Positions 33,452 through 40,121 of a stretch of 40,121 bases of DNA are shown here, in pieces; the first letter of the stretch is position 1, and each line of letters opens with the position of its first letter. The notes below the pieces were generated by a model. The model searched no databases. It was not told the origin of the DNA and worked only from the letters and a program-made list of their open reading frames with translations. A program made the position numbers and the translations under genes. The stretch is from Lachnospiraceae bacterium (lineage in GTDB: Bacteria > Bacillota > Clostridia > Lachnospirales > Lachnospiraceae): the NCBI GenBank assembly GCA_024698865.1, contig JAILQS010000123.1, forward strand, positions 1 to 40,121, given 5' to 3'.

Positions 33452-34891
33452 ATGAAAATGAATAAAAAGAAAACGCTCCAAAAGAGCGTAGTTTCCAACG
33501 GCGGCATATACGCAATCACCTATTTTTTCGTGCTTTTATTTGTCGTGATGGTTGGATATTACGTACATTTTATGGTGTTTGAAAGCAAGGACGTTATTAA
33601 CAATTCTTATAATAAAAGACAGGATTTGTTGGCGGAGAGTGTTGTTCGCGGGAAAATATACGGAGCAGGAAAAGAAGTTCTGGCAGAGACCAAAACACGT
33701 GGAGACGGTACGGAATACAGATACTATCCATACGGTGCAGTATTTTGTCATGTGGTAGGAAGAAGCGAACACGGCAAGACAGGAATCGAACTGTCTGAGA
33801 ATTTTAATCTTTTGACCTGTAGCAATAAGTCCATTGGAACTCTTTGGAATGAACTGAACAATAAAAAGAATCCGGGTGACAGTGTGGTAACTACATTGGA
33901 TGTAGATTTACAAAAAGCTGCTTATGAAGCATTGGGAAATCGAAAGGGTGCGGTAGTTGCACTTGAGCCGTCTACCGGTAAGGTGTTGGCAATGGTGTCC
34001 AAAAAGGACTATGATCCAAATGAGGTATCAGAGAACTGGGAGAGCCTGACGGAGGATGCAGACAAGGAATCCCGTCTGATGAACCGGGCAACGCAGTTTA
34101 CCTATCCGCCCGGATCGACATTTAAGCTTTTAACCGCACTTGAGTATGTTAGAGAGAATAAAAAATACGAGGATTTTACCTTTGATTGCGACGGGCAGGA
34201 GATTTTTTCCGGTGTCAAAATTAATTGTTACCATGGGAGCGAACATGGCAAGGTGGATCTTAAGAAAGCACTTGCCAAATCGTGCAATGGAGCATTTGCA
34301 AAGATAGGTACAGAACTTAACTTTAAAAAATTCCGCAAATTATGCAATTCTTTTGGTTTTAATACGGAGCTTCCGACCGACCTGGTGCACACAAACAGCA
34401 CCTTTGCATTAAAGGCATCCTCTAAGAAGGAAGAGATGCCACAGACGGCAATCGGGCAGGGGGATACGTTGATTACACCACTTCACAATGCGATGATTGC
34501 AGCAACGATTGCAAATAAAGGTGTAATGATGGAGCCTTACGTAGTAGATCATCTGGAAACGGAAGAGGAAGAAATCGTATCACAAAAGGAACCGGTAGAA
34601 GCAGGCAGAATACTCAAAGAAAAAGAAGCTAAACAGTTGACGGATTGGATGAAAAATGTGGTGGACAAGGGAACCGCCAGTGCGTTAAGTGATTTTGATT
34701 ATTCGGTGGCAGGCAAAACCGGTTCTGCAGAATTTGATTCCAAGAAATCTTCCCATGCCTGGTTTATAGGATTTGCTCCGGCGGATCATCCGAAAATAGC
34801 GATTGCTGTTATCGTGGAAGGAGCCGGAAGCGGAAGTGAATACGCAGTGCCGGTAGCAAAAAAATTATTTAAAAATTATCTTGGTAATTAG
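33452..34891 (+). CDS. Class B penicillin-binding protein (transpeptidase)
   Basis: ATG 33452 follows GGGAGGTAACAA, 17 nt after the SEDS gene; the track GTG at 33437 precedes that site. The 479-residue protein has one N-terminal membrane anchor (IYAITYFFVLLFVVMVGYYVHFMV), a short dimerisation region and a transpeptidase domain. The active serine is Ser222 in PPGSTFKLLTALEY. The second motif is SCN (Ser277) and the third is KTGSAEF (Lys422). It lacks the extra C-terminal PASTA domains and the long linker of larger PBPs. It crosslinks the strands made by the adjacent SEDS protein. The pair is a typical cognate polymerase-transpeptidase unit and a beta-lactam target. Confidence 0.94.
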   Translation: MKMNKKKTLQKSVVSNGGIYAITYFFVLLFVVMVGYYVHFMVFESKDVINNSYNKRQDLLAESVVRGKIYGAGKEVLAETKTRGDGTEYRYYPYGAVFCHVVGRSEHGKTGIELSENFNLLTCSNKSIGTLWNELNNKKNPGDSVVTTLDVDLQKAAYEALGNRKGAVVALEPSTGKVLAMVSKKDYDPNEVSENWESLTEDADKESRLMNRATQFTYPPGSTFKLLTALEYVRENKKYEDFTFDCDGQEIFSGVKINCYHGSEHGKVDLKKALAKSCNGAFAKIGTELNFKKFRKLCNSFGFNTELPTDLVHTNSTFALKASSKKEEMPQTAIGQGDTLITPLHNAMIAATIANKGVMMEPYVVDHLETEEEEIVSQKEPVEAGRILKEKEAKQLTDWMKNVVDKGTASALSDFDYSVAGKTGSAEFDSKKSSHAWFIGFAPADHPKIAIAVIVEGAGSGSEYAVPVAKKLFKNYLGN

Positions 34892-34923
34892 CGGATTATG
34901 TCATATTTGGGAATTGCGCAGTA

Positions 34924-34952
34924 TTGAATAATTATCAAAAACGGTATATACT
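34924..34952 (+). promoter_or_regulatory. Promoter of the Nudix gene with overlapping palindrome
   Basis: TTGAAT (34924-34929) and TATACT (34947-34952) are spaced exactly 17 nt. A 15-bp palindrome TATATACTGTATATA (34945-34959) overlaps the -10 and could be an operator. Confidence 0.7.
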
Positions 34953-34993
34953 GTATATAGTTTTTTACACACCAGAATACAGGAGGAATTGCG

Positions 34994-35446
34994 ATGATTG
35001 AGGCAACGAGCTGTGGCGGTGTGGTCATATTCCGTGGAAAGATTTTATTACTGTATAAGAATTATAAGAATAAGTACGAAGGATGGGTGCTTCCCAAAGG
35101 TACAGTAGAAGAAGGTGAAGAGTTTAAGCAGACGGCTCTTCGTGAAGTACAGGAAGAGACAGGTGCGACACCTTCCATTATCAAGTATATTGGCAAGAGT
35201 CAGTATTCCTTTAATACTTCTACAGATACAGTACTAAAAGACGTTCATTGGTATCTTATGATGGCAGACAGCTATTATAGTAAACCACAACGTGAAGAGT
35301 ACTTTGTAGATTCCGGATATTACAAATATCATGAAGCCTACCATCTGTTAAAGTTTTCGAATGAGAAACAGATATTAGAGAAAGCGTATGCAGAGTATGT
35401 GGACTTAAAGAAGAGTAATCTCTGGGGCAGTAAAAAGTATTTCTAA
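34994..35446 (+). CDS. Nudix hydrolase
   Basis: The 150-residue protein starts at ATG 34994 after AGGAGGAATTGCG. It contains a complete Nudix box, GTVEEGEEFKQTALREVQEETG, preceded by GWVLPKG. The box coordinates the metal that drives pyrophosphate cleavage of nucleoside-diphosphate-X substrates. The N-terminal strand CGGVVIFRGKILLLYKNYKNKYEGW fits diadenosine-polyphosphate or NDP-type members. The substrate cannot be assigned. It is a single-gene unit with its own promoter and a strong terminator. Confidence 0.9.
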   Translation: MIEATSCGGVVIFRGKILLLYKNYKNKYEGWVLPKGTVEEGEEFKQTALREVQEETGATPSIIKYIGKSQYSFNTSTDTVLKDVHWYLMMADSYYSKPQREEYFVDSGYYKYHEAYHLLKFSNEKQILEKAYAEYVDLKKSNLWGSKKYF

Positions 35447-35463
35447 AGTAATTGAATTTAAAA

Positions 35464-35510
35464 AAAGATGGAATATCTGATTGTGATTGGATATTCCATC
35501 TTTATTTTTA
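35464..35510 (+). terminator. Bidirectional terminator between the Nudix and ppiB genes
   Basis: AAAGATGGAATATC and GATATTCCATCTTT form a perfect 14-bp stem around a 12-nt loop. ATTTTTA follows on plus and a T7 run follows on minus. Confidence 0.9.
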
Positions 35511-35553
35511 TAAGCCCTAGATTGTCATCTTTGGTGCCATTGTCTATACAAAA

Positions 35554-36072
35554 TTAACATTTCACAGGCTCGTCGTAGGTTTCGCCAAAAAGCTCTACGC
35601 TGACTTCTTTCATAATCTGGTCTTCGTAAGGTCTGTCTGCATAGTCTGTATGAACTTCAGCAATCTTATCTACAACATCCATACCTTCCGTTACTTTACC
35701 AAATGCAGCATATGCTCCGTCCAAATGTGGTGCATCCTTGTGCATGATAAAGAACTGGGAACCGGCAGAATCCGGCATCTGAGAGCGAGCCATAGAGATT
35801 ACACCGGCAGTATGTTTCAGGTCATTGGCAAAACCGTTGGAAGCGAACTCTCCTTTGATAGAGTAGCCCGGGCCACCCATTCCGTTACCATCCGGGCATC
35901 CACCCTGGATCATAAAGCCTTTGATAACTCTGTGGAAAATTAATCCGTTGTAGTATCCCTTATTTACAAGGGAAATAAAGTTGTTTACCGTGTTTGGTGC
36001 GACTTCCGGATACAATTCTACTTTAATAGTATCCCCGGAATTCATCAAAATAGTTACGATTGGATTTGACAT
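35554..36072 (-). CDS. ppiB: Cyclophilin-type peptidyl-prolyl isomerase PpiB
   Basis: I choose ATG 36072 (MSNPIVTILMNSGDTIKVEL), with GAGGAA just upstream on the minus strand. The 172-residue protein has the cyclophilin core VAPNTVNNFISLVNKGYYNGLIFHRVIKGFMIQGGCPDGNGMGGPGY and MARSQMPDSAGSQFFIMHKDAPHLDGAYAAFGKVTEGMDVV. The catalytic Arg in FHRV and the substrate pocket Phe/Met residues are present. There is no signal peptide, so it is cytoplasmic. It catalyses cis-trans isomerisation of proline bonds. It is transcribed alone, divergent from the LCP gene. Confidence 0.95.
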   Translation of the reverse strand: MSNPIVTILMNSGDTIKVELYPEVAPNTVNNFISLVNKGYYNGLIFHRVIKGFMIQGGCPDGNGMGGPGYSIKGEFASNGFANDLKHTAGVISMARSQMPDSAGSQFFIMHKDAPHLDGAYAAFGKVTEGMDVVDKIAEVHTDYADRPYEDQIMKEVSVELFGETYDEPVKC

Positions 36073-36163
36073 AGTATTCCTCATTTCTATCTGTATTTTA
36101 TATTATGTTGCAAGGCGCAAACGCACAATCTTGCATTTGATATGATAGCTGATTTCGGCAAAA

Positions 36164-36231
36164 TTGTAAACGGCTTTGTAAGGAAATTGTAAGGAAGTTT
36201 TCATGAAACTGCAAATTCAATGTCTTTACAA
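36164..36231. promoter_or_regulatory. Helically phased TTGTAA repeats in the ppiB-LCP intergenic region
   Basis: TTGTAA occurs at 36164, 36176 and 36187, with 12 and 11 nt steps. The last two extend to TTGTAAGGAA. An inverted copy TTACAA at 36226 overlaps the -35 of the LCP promoter. Direct repeats with an 11-nt period are typical of OmpR/PhoB-type response-regulator sites. Confidence 0.45.
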
Positions 36232-36252
36232 TCGAAAACAATGTGGTATACT
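36225..36252 (+). promoter_or_regulatory. Promoter of the LCP gene
   Basis: TTTACA (36225-36230) and TATACT (36247-36252) are spaced 16 nt, 42 nt before the ATG. A TGG just before the -10 adds extended -10 character. Confidence 0.7.
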
Positions 36253-36294
36253 AATACTATTGTGGGTAATAACTACTAAAAGTGAGGATGAAGA

Positions 36295-37488
36295 ATGAAA
36301 AAAATTACAATTATGAAGATATTAAAAGTATTCGGTTTCGTATTCTTATTTGCAGCCTCAGGCGCTGTGGGTGTAGGAGCAGGTGTTGTTCAGCATTCCG
36401 CTGAAAAGATTCAGAAACCATCCGTTGATGAGTTTAACGAAGATAATATTATGGTGAACCAGGCGGTAGCAGAAGATGAAGAAACAACGGAGATGTATAC
36501 GGATATCGCGATTTTTGGTGTAGATGCCCGTAATCATTCTTTAGGAAAAGGTAACCGTTCTGACTCCATCATGGTTGCTACGATTAACAATGAGACACAT
36601 GATGTAGTACTTACGTCTTTTTACAGAGATACCTTGGTAGATATTCCGGGAAAAGGCTATGACAAATTAACACATGCTTATTCTTACGGTGGACCGGAAC
36701 TTGCAATCAACACACTCAATCATAACTTTGATATGGCAATCAAAGATTATGTGACGGTTAACTTCGCAATTGCAGAAGACATTATTGATATGATGGGCGG
36801 AGTAGAGATTGAGATTTCGAATTCCGAAGTAAACTCCATCAACAAATTCATGGTGGAATTATATAACGAAGGCGCAGATACAGATGTTGAGTATCTGGAT
36901 GAATCCGGTATGGTTACACTTACCGGAAGTCAGGCAGTCGCATATGCAAGAACACGTAACTTAAAAGGTGGCGATTACAAACGTGCCAAGAGACAGCGTA
37001 CGGTAATCGATGCAGCAATAAAGAAAGCCAAAAAGACTGACTTCGCTACGATTACACAGATTATCAATGAATCTATTTCTAATGTTAATACAAGTCTTTC
37101 CATGGATGAGATTTTAGGCCTGGCAAAGAATGTATTCGACTATAATGTTATAGACAGTCAGGGCTTCCCTTACCATGTTAAGAATGCCAAGACCAATACG
37201 TATGCGTTCCCGACACAGAGAACTTTCGTAGAGATTTCCAAATGTCTTGCAGATGATGTAAAGAACCTGCATTATATGTTATACGGTGTAGGTACTCCGG
37301 TCATGGTAGATGTGAACTCCGATTCAGAGATGGATGAAGATAACGGTAAAGCGAATAAGCTCTATGGAACAGACACACCAACTTCTTTGGAAACGGATGC
37401 AAAAACCGTAGATGAAAGCAAGAAGGATTATGAGCCAAGTGAGACAGTTAAGGGAATCAGTGAAGAACTGGCGAGCAGAGTTTATTAA
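36295..37488 (+). CDS. LytR-CpsA-Psr (LCP) cell-wall glycopolymer ligase
   Basis: The 397-residue protein starts at ATG 36295 after GTGAGGATGAAGA. A single N-terminal membrane anchor (FGFVFLFAASGAVGVGAGVV) is followed by the extracytoplasmic LCP domain. This shows IAIFGVDARNHSLGKGNRSDSIMVATINNETHDVVLTSFYRDTLVDIPGKGYDKLTHAYSYGG, DYVTVNFAIAEDIIDMMGGVEIEI, and AVAYARTRNLKGGDYKRAKRQRTVIDA. The Arg and Asp residues that hold the polyprenyl pyrophosphate are present. LCP enzymes transfer teichoic-acid-like or capsule polymers from lipid carrier to peptidoglycan. The tail after about residue 345 is acidic and low-complexity. A novel gene follows 18 nt on. Confidence 0.95.
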   Translation: MKKITIMKILKVFGFVFLFAASGAVGVGAGVVQHSAEKIQKPSVDEFNEDNIMVNQAVAEDEETTEMYTDIAIFGVDARNHSLGKGNRSDSIMVATINNETHDVVLTSFYRDTLVDIPGKGYDKLTHAYSYGGPELAINTLNHNFDMAIKDYVTVNFAIAEDIIDMMGGVEIEISNSEVNSINKFMVELYNEGADTDVEYLDESGMVTLTGSQAVAYARTRNLKGGDYKRAKRQRTVIDAAIKKAKKTDFATITQIINESISNVNTSLSMDEILGLAKNVFDYNVIDSQGFPYHVKNAKTNTYAFPTQRTFVEISKCLADDVKNLHYMLYGVGTPVMVDVNSDSEMDEDNGKANKLYGTDTPTSLETDAKTVDESKKDYEPSETVKGISEELASRVY

Positions 37489-37506
37489 ACAGGTTTTGGA
37501 GGAATT

Positions 37507-38157
37507 ATGATAGATATTACGACAGAAAATACAGAACTTAGAAAACAGATTTTTGCAATGAAATCTGATATTCAGTATGAGCAGTTCAATGGAGTTGCGA
37601 TGGCAAAGCTTTCTGATTTCAAGACAGAATTGTTTGAATACATCGTAGATACTTGTAATCAGATGGAGAATGGACAGCTTCCCGGCATCAACAAACTCAT
37701 TAAAAAGTTTGTGGCAGGTCATGTATCCGATTCCCGTTTGATTGATCTTTCCCAGACGGAAGATAAGATTAACGGAAGTGTAGCAGAGCTCATTTCTTCT
37801 TTTGAGGTGGAAAGCACATTTATCAAATCGGTTGTCCGTTTGACAAAGCCAATTGCAAATGCATCCGTTGTAATCTATGTTGCCAGAGGTAACAACGTTA
37901 CACTTAATAATATTACGTTAAATGCAGGTGCCGAGATTTGTGCCCAGAATACATTTAACATTTACGGACAGGAAGGTTACCGTGTTATTATTAAGACAGA
38001 GGATGCAGTGGTAGCTTTTGAACCGGATGCCGGTGGCTCCGGAATCAAGGGAGACAGTGTTTTGAATGTATATGCCATCAGCGATGGACGTATATTTAAA
38101 GATGACGCTTCGAAGTATATCGATGTATCAAAAGCATTGAATCTATATAAAGGTTAG
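37507..38157 (+). CDS. Unrecognised 216-residue protein downstream of LCP
   Basis: The ATG follows TTTTGGAGGAATT. The soluble product has no signal peptide or membrane helix. Residues about 1-100 are mostly helical (ELRKQIFAMKSDIQYEQF, FKTELFEYIVDTCNQMENGQLPGINKLIKKFVAGHV). Residues 115-216 are beta-rich (SVVIYVARGNNVTLNNITLNAGAEIC, YRVIIKTEDAVVAFEPD). I do not recognise the family. The position right after an LCP ligase suggests an envelope role, but a cytoplasmic location makes that uncertain. A very long terminator hairpin follows. Confidence 0.75.
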   Translation: MIDITTENTELRKQIFAMKSDIQYEQFNGVAMAKLSDFKTELFEYIVDTCNQMENGQLPGINKLIKKFVAGHVSDSRLIDLSQTEDKINGSVAELISSFEVESTFIKSVVRLTKPIANASVVIYVARGNNVTLNNITLNAGAEICAQNTFNIYGQEGYRVIIKTEDAVVAFEPDAGGSGIKGDSVLNVYAISDGRIFKDDASKYIDVSKALNLYKG

Positions 38158-38176
38158 AATGAGAATATAAGAATAG

Positions 38177-38240
38177 ATCCGGCACGTAAGGTGCTCCATA
38201 AGAGATGAGATTATGGATGCCCTTCGTGCCGGATTTTTTA
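38177..38240 (+). terminator. Long-stem terminator after the LCP unit
   Basis: ATCCGGCACG(T)AAGG...CCATAA and TTATGG...CCTTCGTGCCGGAT form an interrupted stem of about 25 bp over 58 nt, followed by TTTTTT. A second, weaker hairpin (GGAAAT/ATTTCC within TATATG/CATATA) lies at 38239-38276. Confidence 0.85.
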
Positions 38241-38276
38241 TATGCCAGGAAATGCCTTCAGATTTCCTATCATATA

Positions 38277-38500
38277 AAAATGCTTCGTGGGTATGATGAT
38301 TTGGAATAAAACATAATATTATAAAATGCTGTTAATATATGGTATGGTTTTGACAAAATAGATGTGCTATCTTTGAGGTGTAACATATATTTACAGATAA
38401 AATGAAGAGATGGGCGTATGAAAATGCATCAAAGAAAAGAATGATAACGCAAGTCATAAGATAACTATAGAACAGGTAAGAAGAATAAATAGGTGATTAT
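38277..38500. other. AT-rich gap without a convincing gene
   Basis: Nothing clear is visible. TTGACA at 38350 lacks a good -10 at normal spacing. A 20-codon frame (MKRWAYENASKKRM...) at about 38402-38464 has no convincing ribosome site and could be the remnant of a gene end. Base composition becomes AT-richer than the preceding genes from about here onward. Confidence 0.5.
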
Positions 38501-39655
38501 ATGCGAGGAAAGAAAATAATCTATGTAGTTATATTAACCACAATATTTCTTGTGGCAGGATGCAAAAAAACAAATGGTACATCGGAAGATAAAATAATCG
38601 AACCTCCACAGAATGGTTTTATAAAGCATGAAACTGAAGATGAAAAAATCAAGATAAACGGGAAAGTGCCTAGAATATTTAGAAATAAGCTAAGATATAC
38701 GAGTATTATTGATGAGTTTAATAAAGAATATGAAGAATACATTTGTGCAAATAAAAGTATTCAATTAGATTATCAGATTTTCAATAAACCGCCGTACTAT
38801 GAAGAATTTAAAAAGGGTGTGAAAGCAGCGGACGGTTTGATTATAGAAATGTTAGATGAGGATTATATAGGTGGAAAAGCACGAATTAAGAATATACCAA
38901 TAATTGAAACATTAGAGATGGATATTAGTATTCATAATGAGGAACATAAAAAAAAGTATTTTTTGAATTCCGATACAGATGCAATATTTTATTATGATTA
39001 CTATCTTATGGGAGATATGCTTTGTGATTTGGTATGCAAAGAAAATAATGTTGGAGGTAAAAAAAGCGTATTGATTATTGGCGGATATGATTATAGTAAA
39101 AGTGGGTCAAATCTAGTTGAGTACGATGACATATTTGAGTTTAAAAAGAGAGTTAATGAAGAGCCGTTTTATGAAGTCTCAAAAGAAATAGAGTATACAG
39201 ATCGACTTCCAGCAGAGAAATTTGGAAGTGAAGATATTTTAAAAGTGAAACAGCAACTAAAAGAAAACAAAAATGTGGATGTTATTGTGATAGGTAGAGG
39301 GGGATTGGATACAAAACAGATTTTGGATATGTTAAAAGAGATAGGTTTTTCGCTCAGAGATAAACAAAAAATTTATGTGCTAACAGACTTGTTATCCGGC
39401 GGAGAAGAAACATTGGAACTCGTCGCAAAGGGCGAAATAGACGCATGCATATGCACAGATATCAGTTCCCAAATCGAGGGCGCATATGATGCGATGTTCA
39501 AGTTATTAAAAGGGGAAGAGGTACCCAAGATGAATCCCGCTAAATTTCAGGTTATAACAAAAGAGAACGCTAAGGATTATAGGAATCTTCCTTGCTATAA
39601 GATGTTTCAAGAACTTGGGTGCGATAGCACTGGAAAAGGTAGAGAGTGGGATTAA
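38501..39655 (+). CDS. Lipoprotein resembling a periplasmic sugar-binding protein
   Basis: The 384-residue product has a lipoprotein signal (MRGKKIIYVVILTTIFLVAGC, lipobox LVAGC, lipidated Cys21). The mature part looks like a divergent type 1 periplasmic-binding fold. It shows AADGLIIEMLDEDYIGGKARIKNIPIIETLE, KKSVLIIGGYDYSKSG, VDVIVIGRGGLDTKQILDMLKEIGF, KIYVLTDLLSGGEETLELVAKGEIDACICTDISSQIEGAYDAMFKLLKGEEVPK. The last stretch matches the way such proteins end (repeated-ligand, G-A-x-A-x-x-L-L-x-G-E-x-V-P). No transporter permease or ATPase gene is adjacent. AT-rich codon use and the neighbouring relics suggest acquisition. The start ATG 38501 follows AATAGGTGATT. Ligand unknown. Confidence 0.72.
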   Translation: MRGKKIIYVVILTTIFLVAGCKKTNGTSEDKIIEPPQNGFIKHETEDEKIKINGKVPRIFRNKLRYTSIIDEFNKEYEEYICANKSIQLDYQIFNKPPYYEEFKKGVKAADGLIIEMLDEDYIGGKARIKNIPIIETLEMDISIHNEEHKKKYFLNSDTDAIFYYDYYLMGDMLCDLVCKENNVGGKKSVLIIGGYDYSKSGSNLVEYDDIFEFKKRVNEEPFYEVSKEIEYTDRLPAEKFGSEDILKVKQQLKENKNVDVIVIGRGGLDTKQILDMLKEIGFSLRDKQKIYVLTDLLSGGEETLELVAKGEIDACICTDISSQIEGAYDAMFKLLKGEEVPKMNPAKFQVITKENAKDYRNLPCYKMFQELGCDSTGKGREWD

Positions 39656-39662
39656 AGAGAGC

Positions 39663-39895
39663 AGTTTTGAACAAATTCTTTACCAGTACGATAAGAACGA
39701 TAACATAACCTCAAAACATTAGATTATACATTATCCGGAGCTTGATTCCGATATTTCATATTCTTACGATTATGATGGTGACGATCGTCTAATTGTAGCG
39801 GAATGTACGATGCATTCACCAGAAAATCAACGGATACCATTTATACGTTAGATAAACAGGGAAATAATTCCCTAAACAGAGGAGGATGTGTATAA
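39663..39895 (+). pseudogene. Decayed YD/RHS-repeat coding relic
   Basis: Translated in frame from 39663, the DNA reads FEQILYQYDKNDNITSKH, then TAG at 39720-39722, then IIHYPELDSDISYSYDYDGDDRLIVAE and a stop at 39849. A -1 frameshift near 39795 gives a plausible continuation, SGMYDAFTRKSTDTIYTLDKQGNNSLNRGG, ending at 39895. YQYDKNDNITS and YDYDGDDRLI fit the YxYDxxGNI and YDxxGRL patterns of YD (RHS) repeats. No start codon with a ribosome site is visible, so this is a fragment with at least one nonsense codon and one frameshift. It lies between two lipoprotein genes. The family call rests on two short motifs. Confidence 0.55.
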
Positions 39896-39896
39896 A

Positions 39897-40121
39897 GTGA
39901 AGAATAAAATGTTGATAGCAGAGTGTATAGTTGTATTTATTTGTGTTCTTATAGGATGTGGAATCTATATGAAAGGACAACAAGTAAAAGAGACAACTTC
40001 TGTAGCAGATACGAGACCTAAAAAGGATGAGAATAAAAGCAAAAGCTCAATAACGAAAGAAAAAGAGTCAAATGACAAGAAAATACAAATCGTAGAGTAC
40101 CGGGAAACGATACAAAGCTAT
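39897..40121 (+). CDS. Start of a second lipoprotein, cut by the window end
   Basis: An open frame begins at GTG 39897, about 10 nt after AGAGGAGG, and runs off the window after 75 codons, so the ORF track omits it. It begins MKNKMLIAECIVVFICVLIGCGIY, a lipoprotein signal with lipobox LIGC and lipidated Cys21. A lysine/serine-rich linker follows (KKDENKSKSSITKEKESNDKK). Then QIVEYRETIQSY starts what may be a folded domain. The function cannot be judged from this part. The linker and context (next to a YD-repeat relic and another lipoprotein) would fit a surface protein. Confidence 0.75.
   Translation, partial: MKNKMLIAECIVVFICVLIGCGIYMKGQQVKETTSVADTRPKKDENKSKSSITKEKESNDKKIQIVEYRETIQSY

Noticed and set aside
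38402-38464. 20-codon frame MKRWAYENASKKRM before the lipoprotein
   Set aside because: No convincing ribosome site, no domain, and an upstream in-frame stop nearby; it could be a remnant but cannot be supported as a gene.
1-40121. CRISPR array, tRNA, rRNA, insertion sequence or integrase
   Set aside because: I found no direct-repeat spacer array, cloverleaf, rRNA-like stretch or transposase motif. The only tandem repeats are two-copy in-frame repeats in the YtfI-like and SEDS genes.

Overview
The window is a stretch of chromosome from a low-GC, spore-forming Firmicute. It is most likely a gut or rumen Lachnospiraceae-type clostridium. The evidence is strong AGGAGG ribosome sites with ATG, GTG and TTG starts, many classical TTGACA/TATAAT promoters with 17-18 nt spacing, and Firmicute gene neighbourhoods (ytfI-ytfJ, yloU-yloV-recG, ylbJ-ylbM/tmcAL, pta-ackA-yceD-rpmF, ruvAB-zapA). 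Sporulation-type genes (YtfJ/GerW, YlbJ, a SpoVK-like AAA+ protein) are present. The taxonomic call is inference from content; no rRNA is present to confirm it.

Layout. (1) 1-6114: a small LysM protein, then a promoter and an apparent operon: a rhomboid-like membrane protein without catalytic residues, a giant membrane glycosyltransferase made of two GT-C modules, a small unknown protein, and the YtfI/YtfJ pair. (2) 6115-11411: rpmB (L28) with its own promoter and terminator, then a 1497-residue secreted GH31 glycosidase and a convergent 46-residue membrane microprotein that is absent from the ORF track. This block sits between rpmB and yloU, genes that are close neighbours in B. subtilis. 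(3) 11506-18698: yloU (Asp23), fakA-like yloV, recG, a SpoVK/CbxX-like AAA+ ATPase, rsmD and a DivIVA-like coiled-coil protein. (4) 18719-21010, minus strand: tmcAL followed by ylbJ. (5) 21123-24268: pta-ackA (acetate and ATP production), then yceD-rpmF. (6) 24315-29581: a YprB-like exonuclease (minus), a cardiolipin synthase, a YvyF-like zinc-ribbon protein, ruvA, ruvB and zapA. (7) 29635-34891: a U32 RNA-hydroxylation protein, an FtsW/RodA-type polymerase and a class B PBP. (8) 34924-38160: a Nudix hydrolase, PpiB (minus), an LCP cell-wall ligase and an unrecognised protein. (9) About 38280-40121: an AT-rich accessory end with a divergent periplasmic-binding-protein-like lipoprotein, a decayed YD/RHS-repeat relic with a nonsense codon and a frameshift, and the start of another lipoprotein cut by the window edge.

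Most of the window is ordinary core metabolism, envelope biogenesis and DNA repair. Cell-envelope functions recur: glycosyltransferase, FtsW/PBP, LCP, cardiolipin synthase and ZapA. The parts that depart from the expected layout are the GH31 insertion with three copies of an extracellular module, the pseudo-rhomboid plus double GT-C operon, the intergenic repeat arrays, and the decaying YD-repeat/lipoprotein tail. I saw no tRNA, rRNA, CRISPR array, insertion sequence or convincing riboswitch. I do not claim a demonstrated new system; the best candidates are listed as findings.
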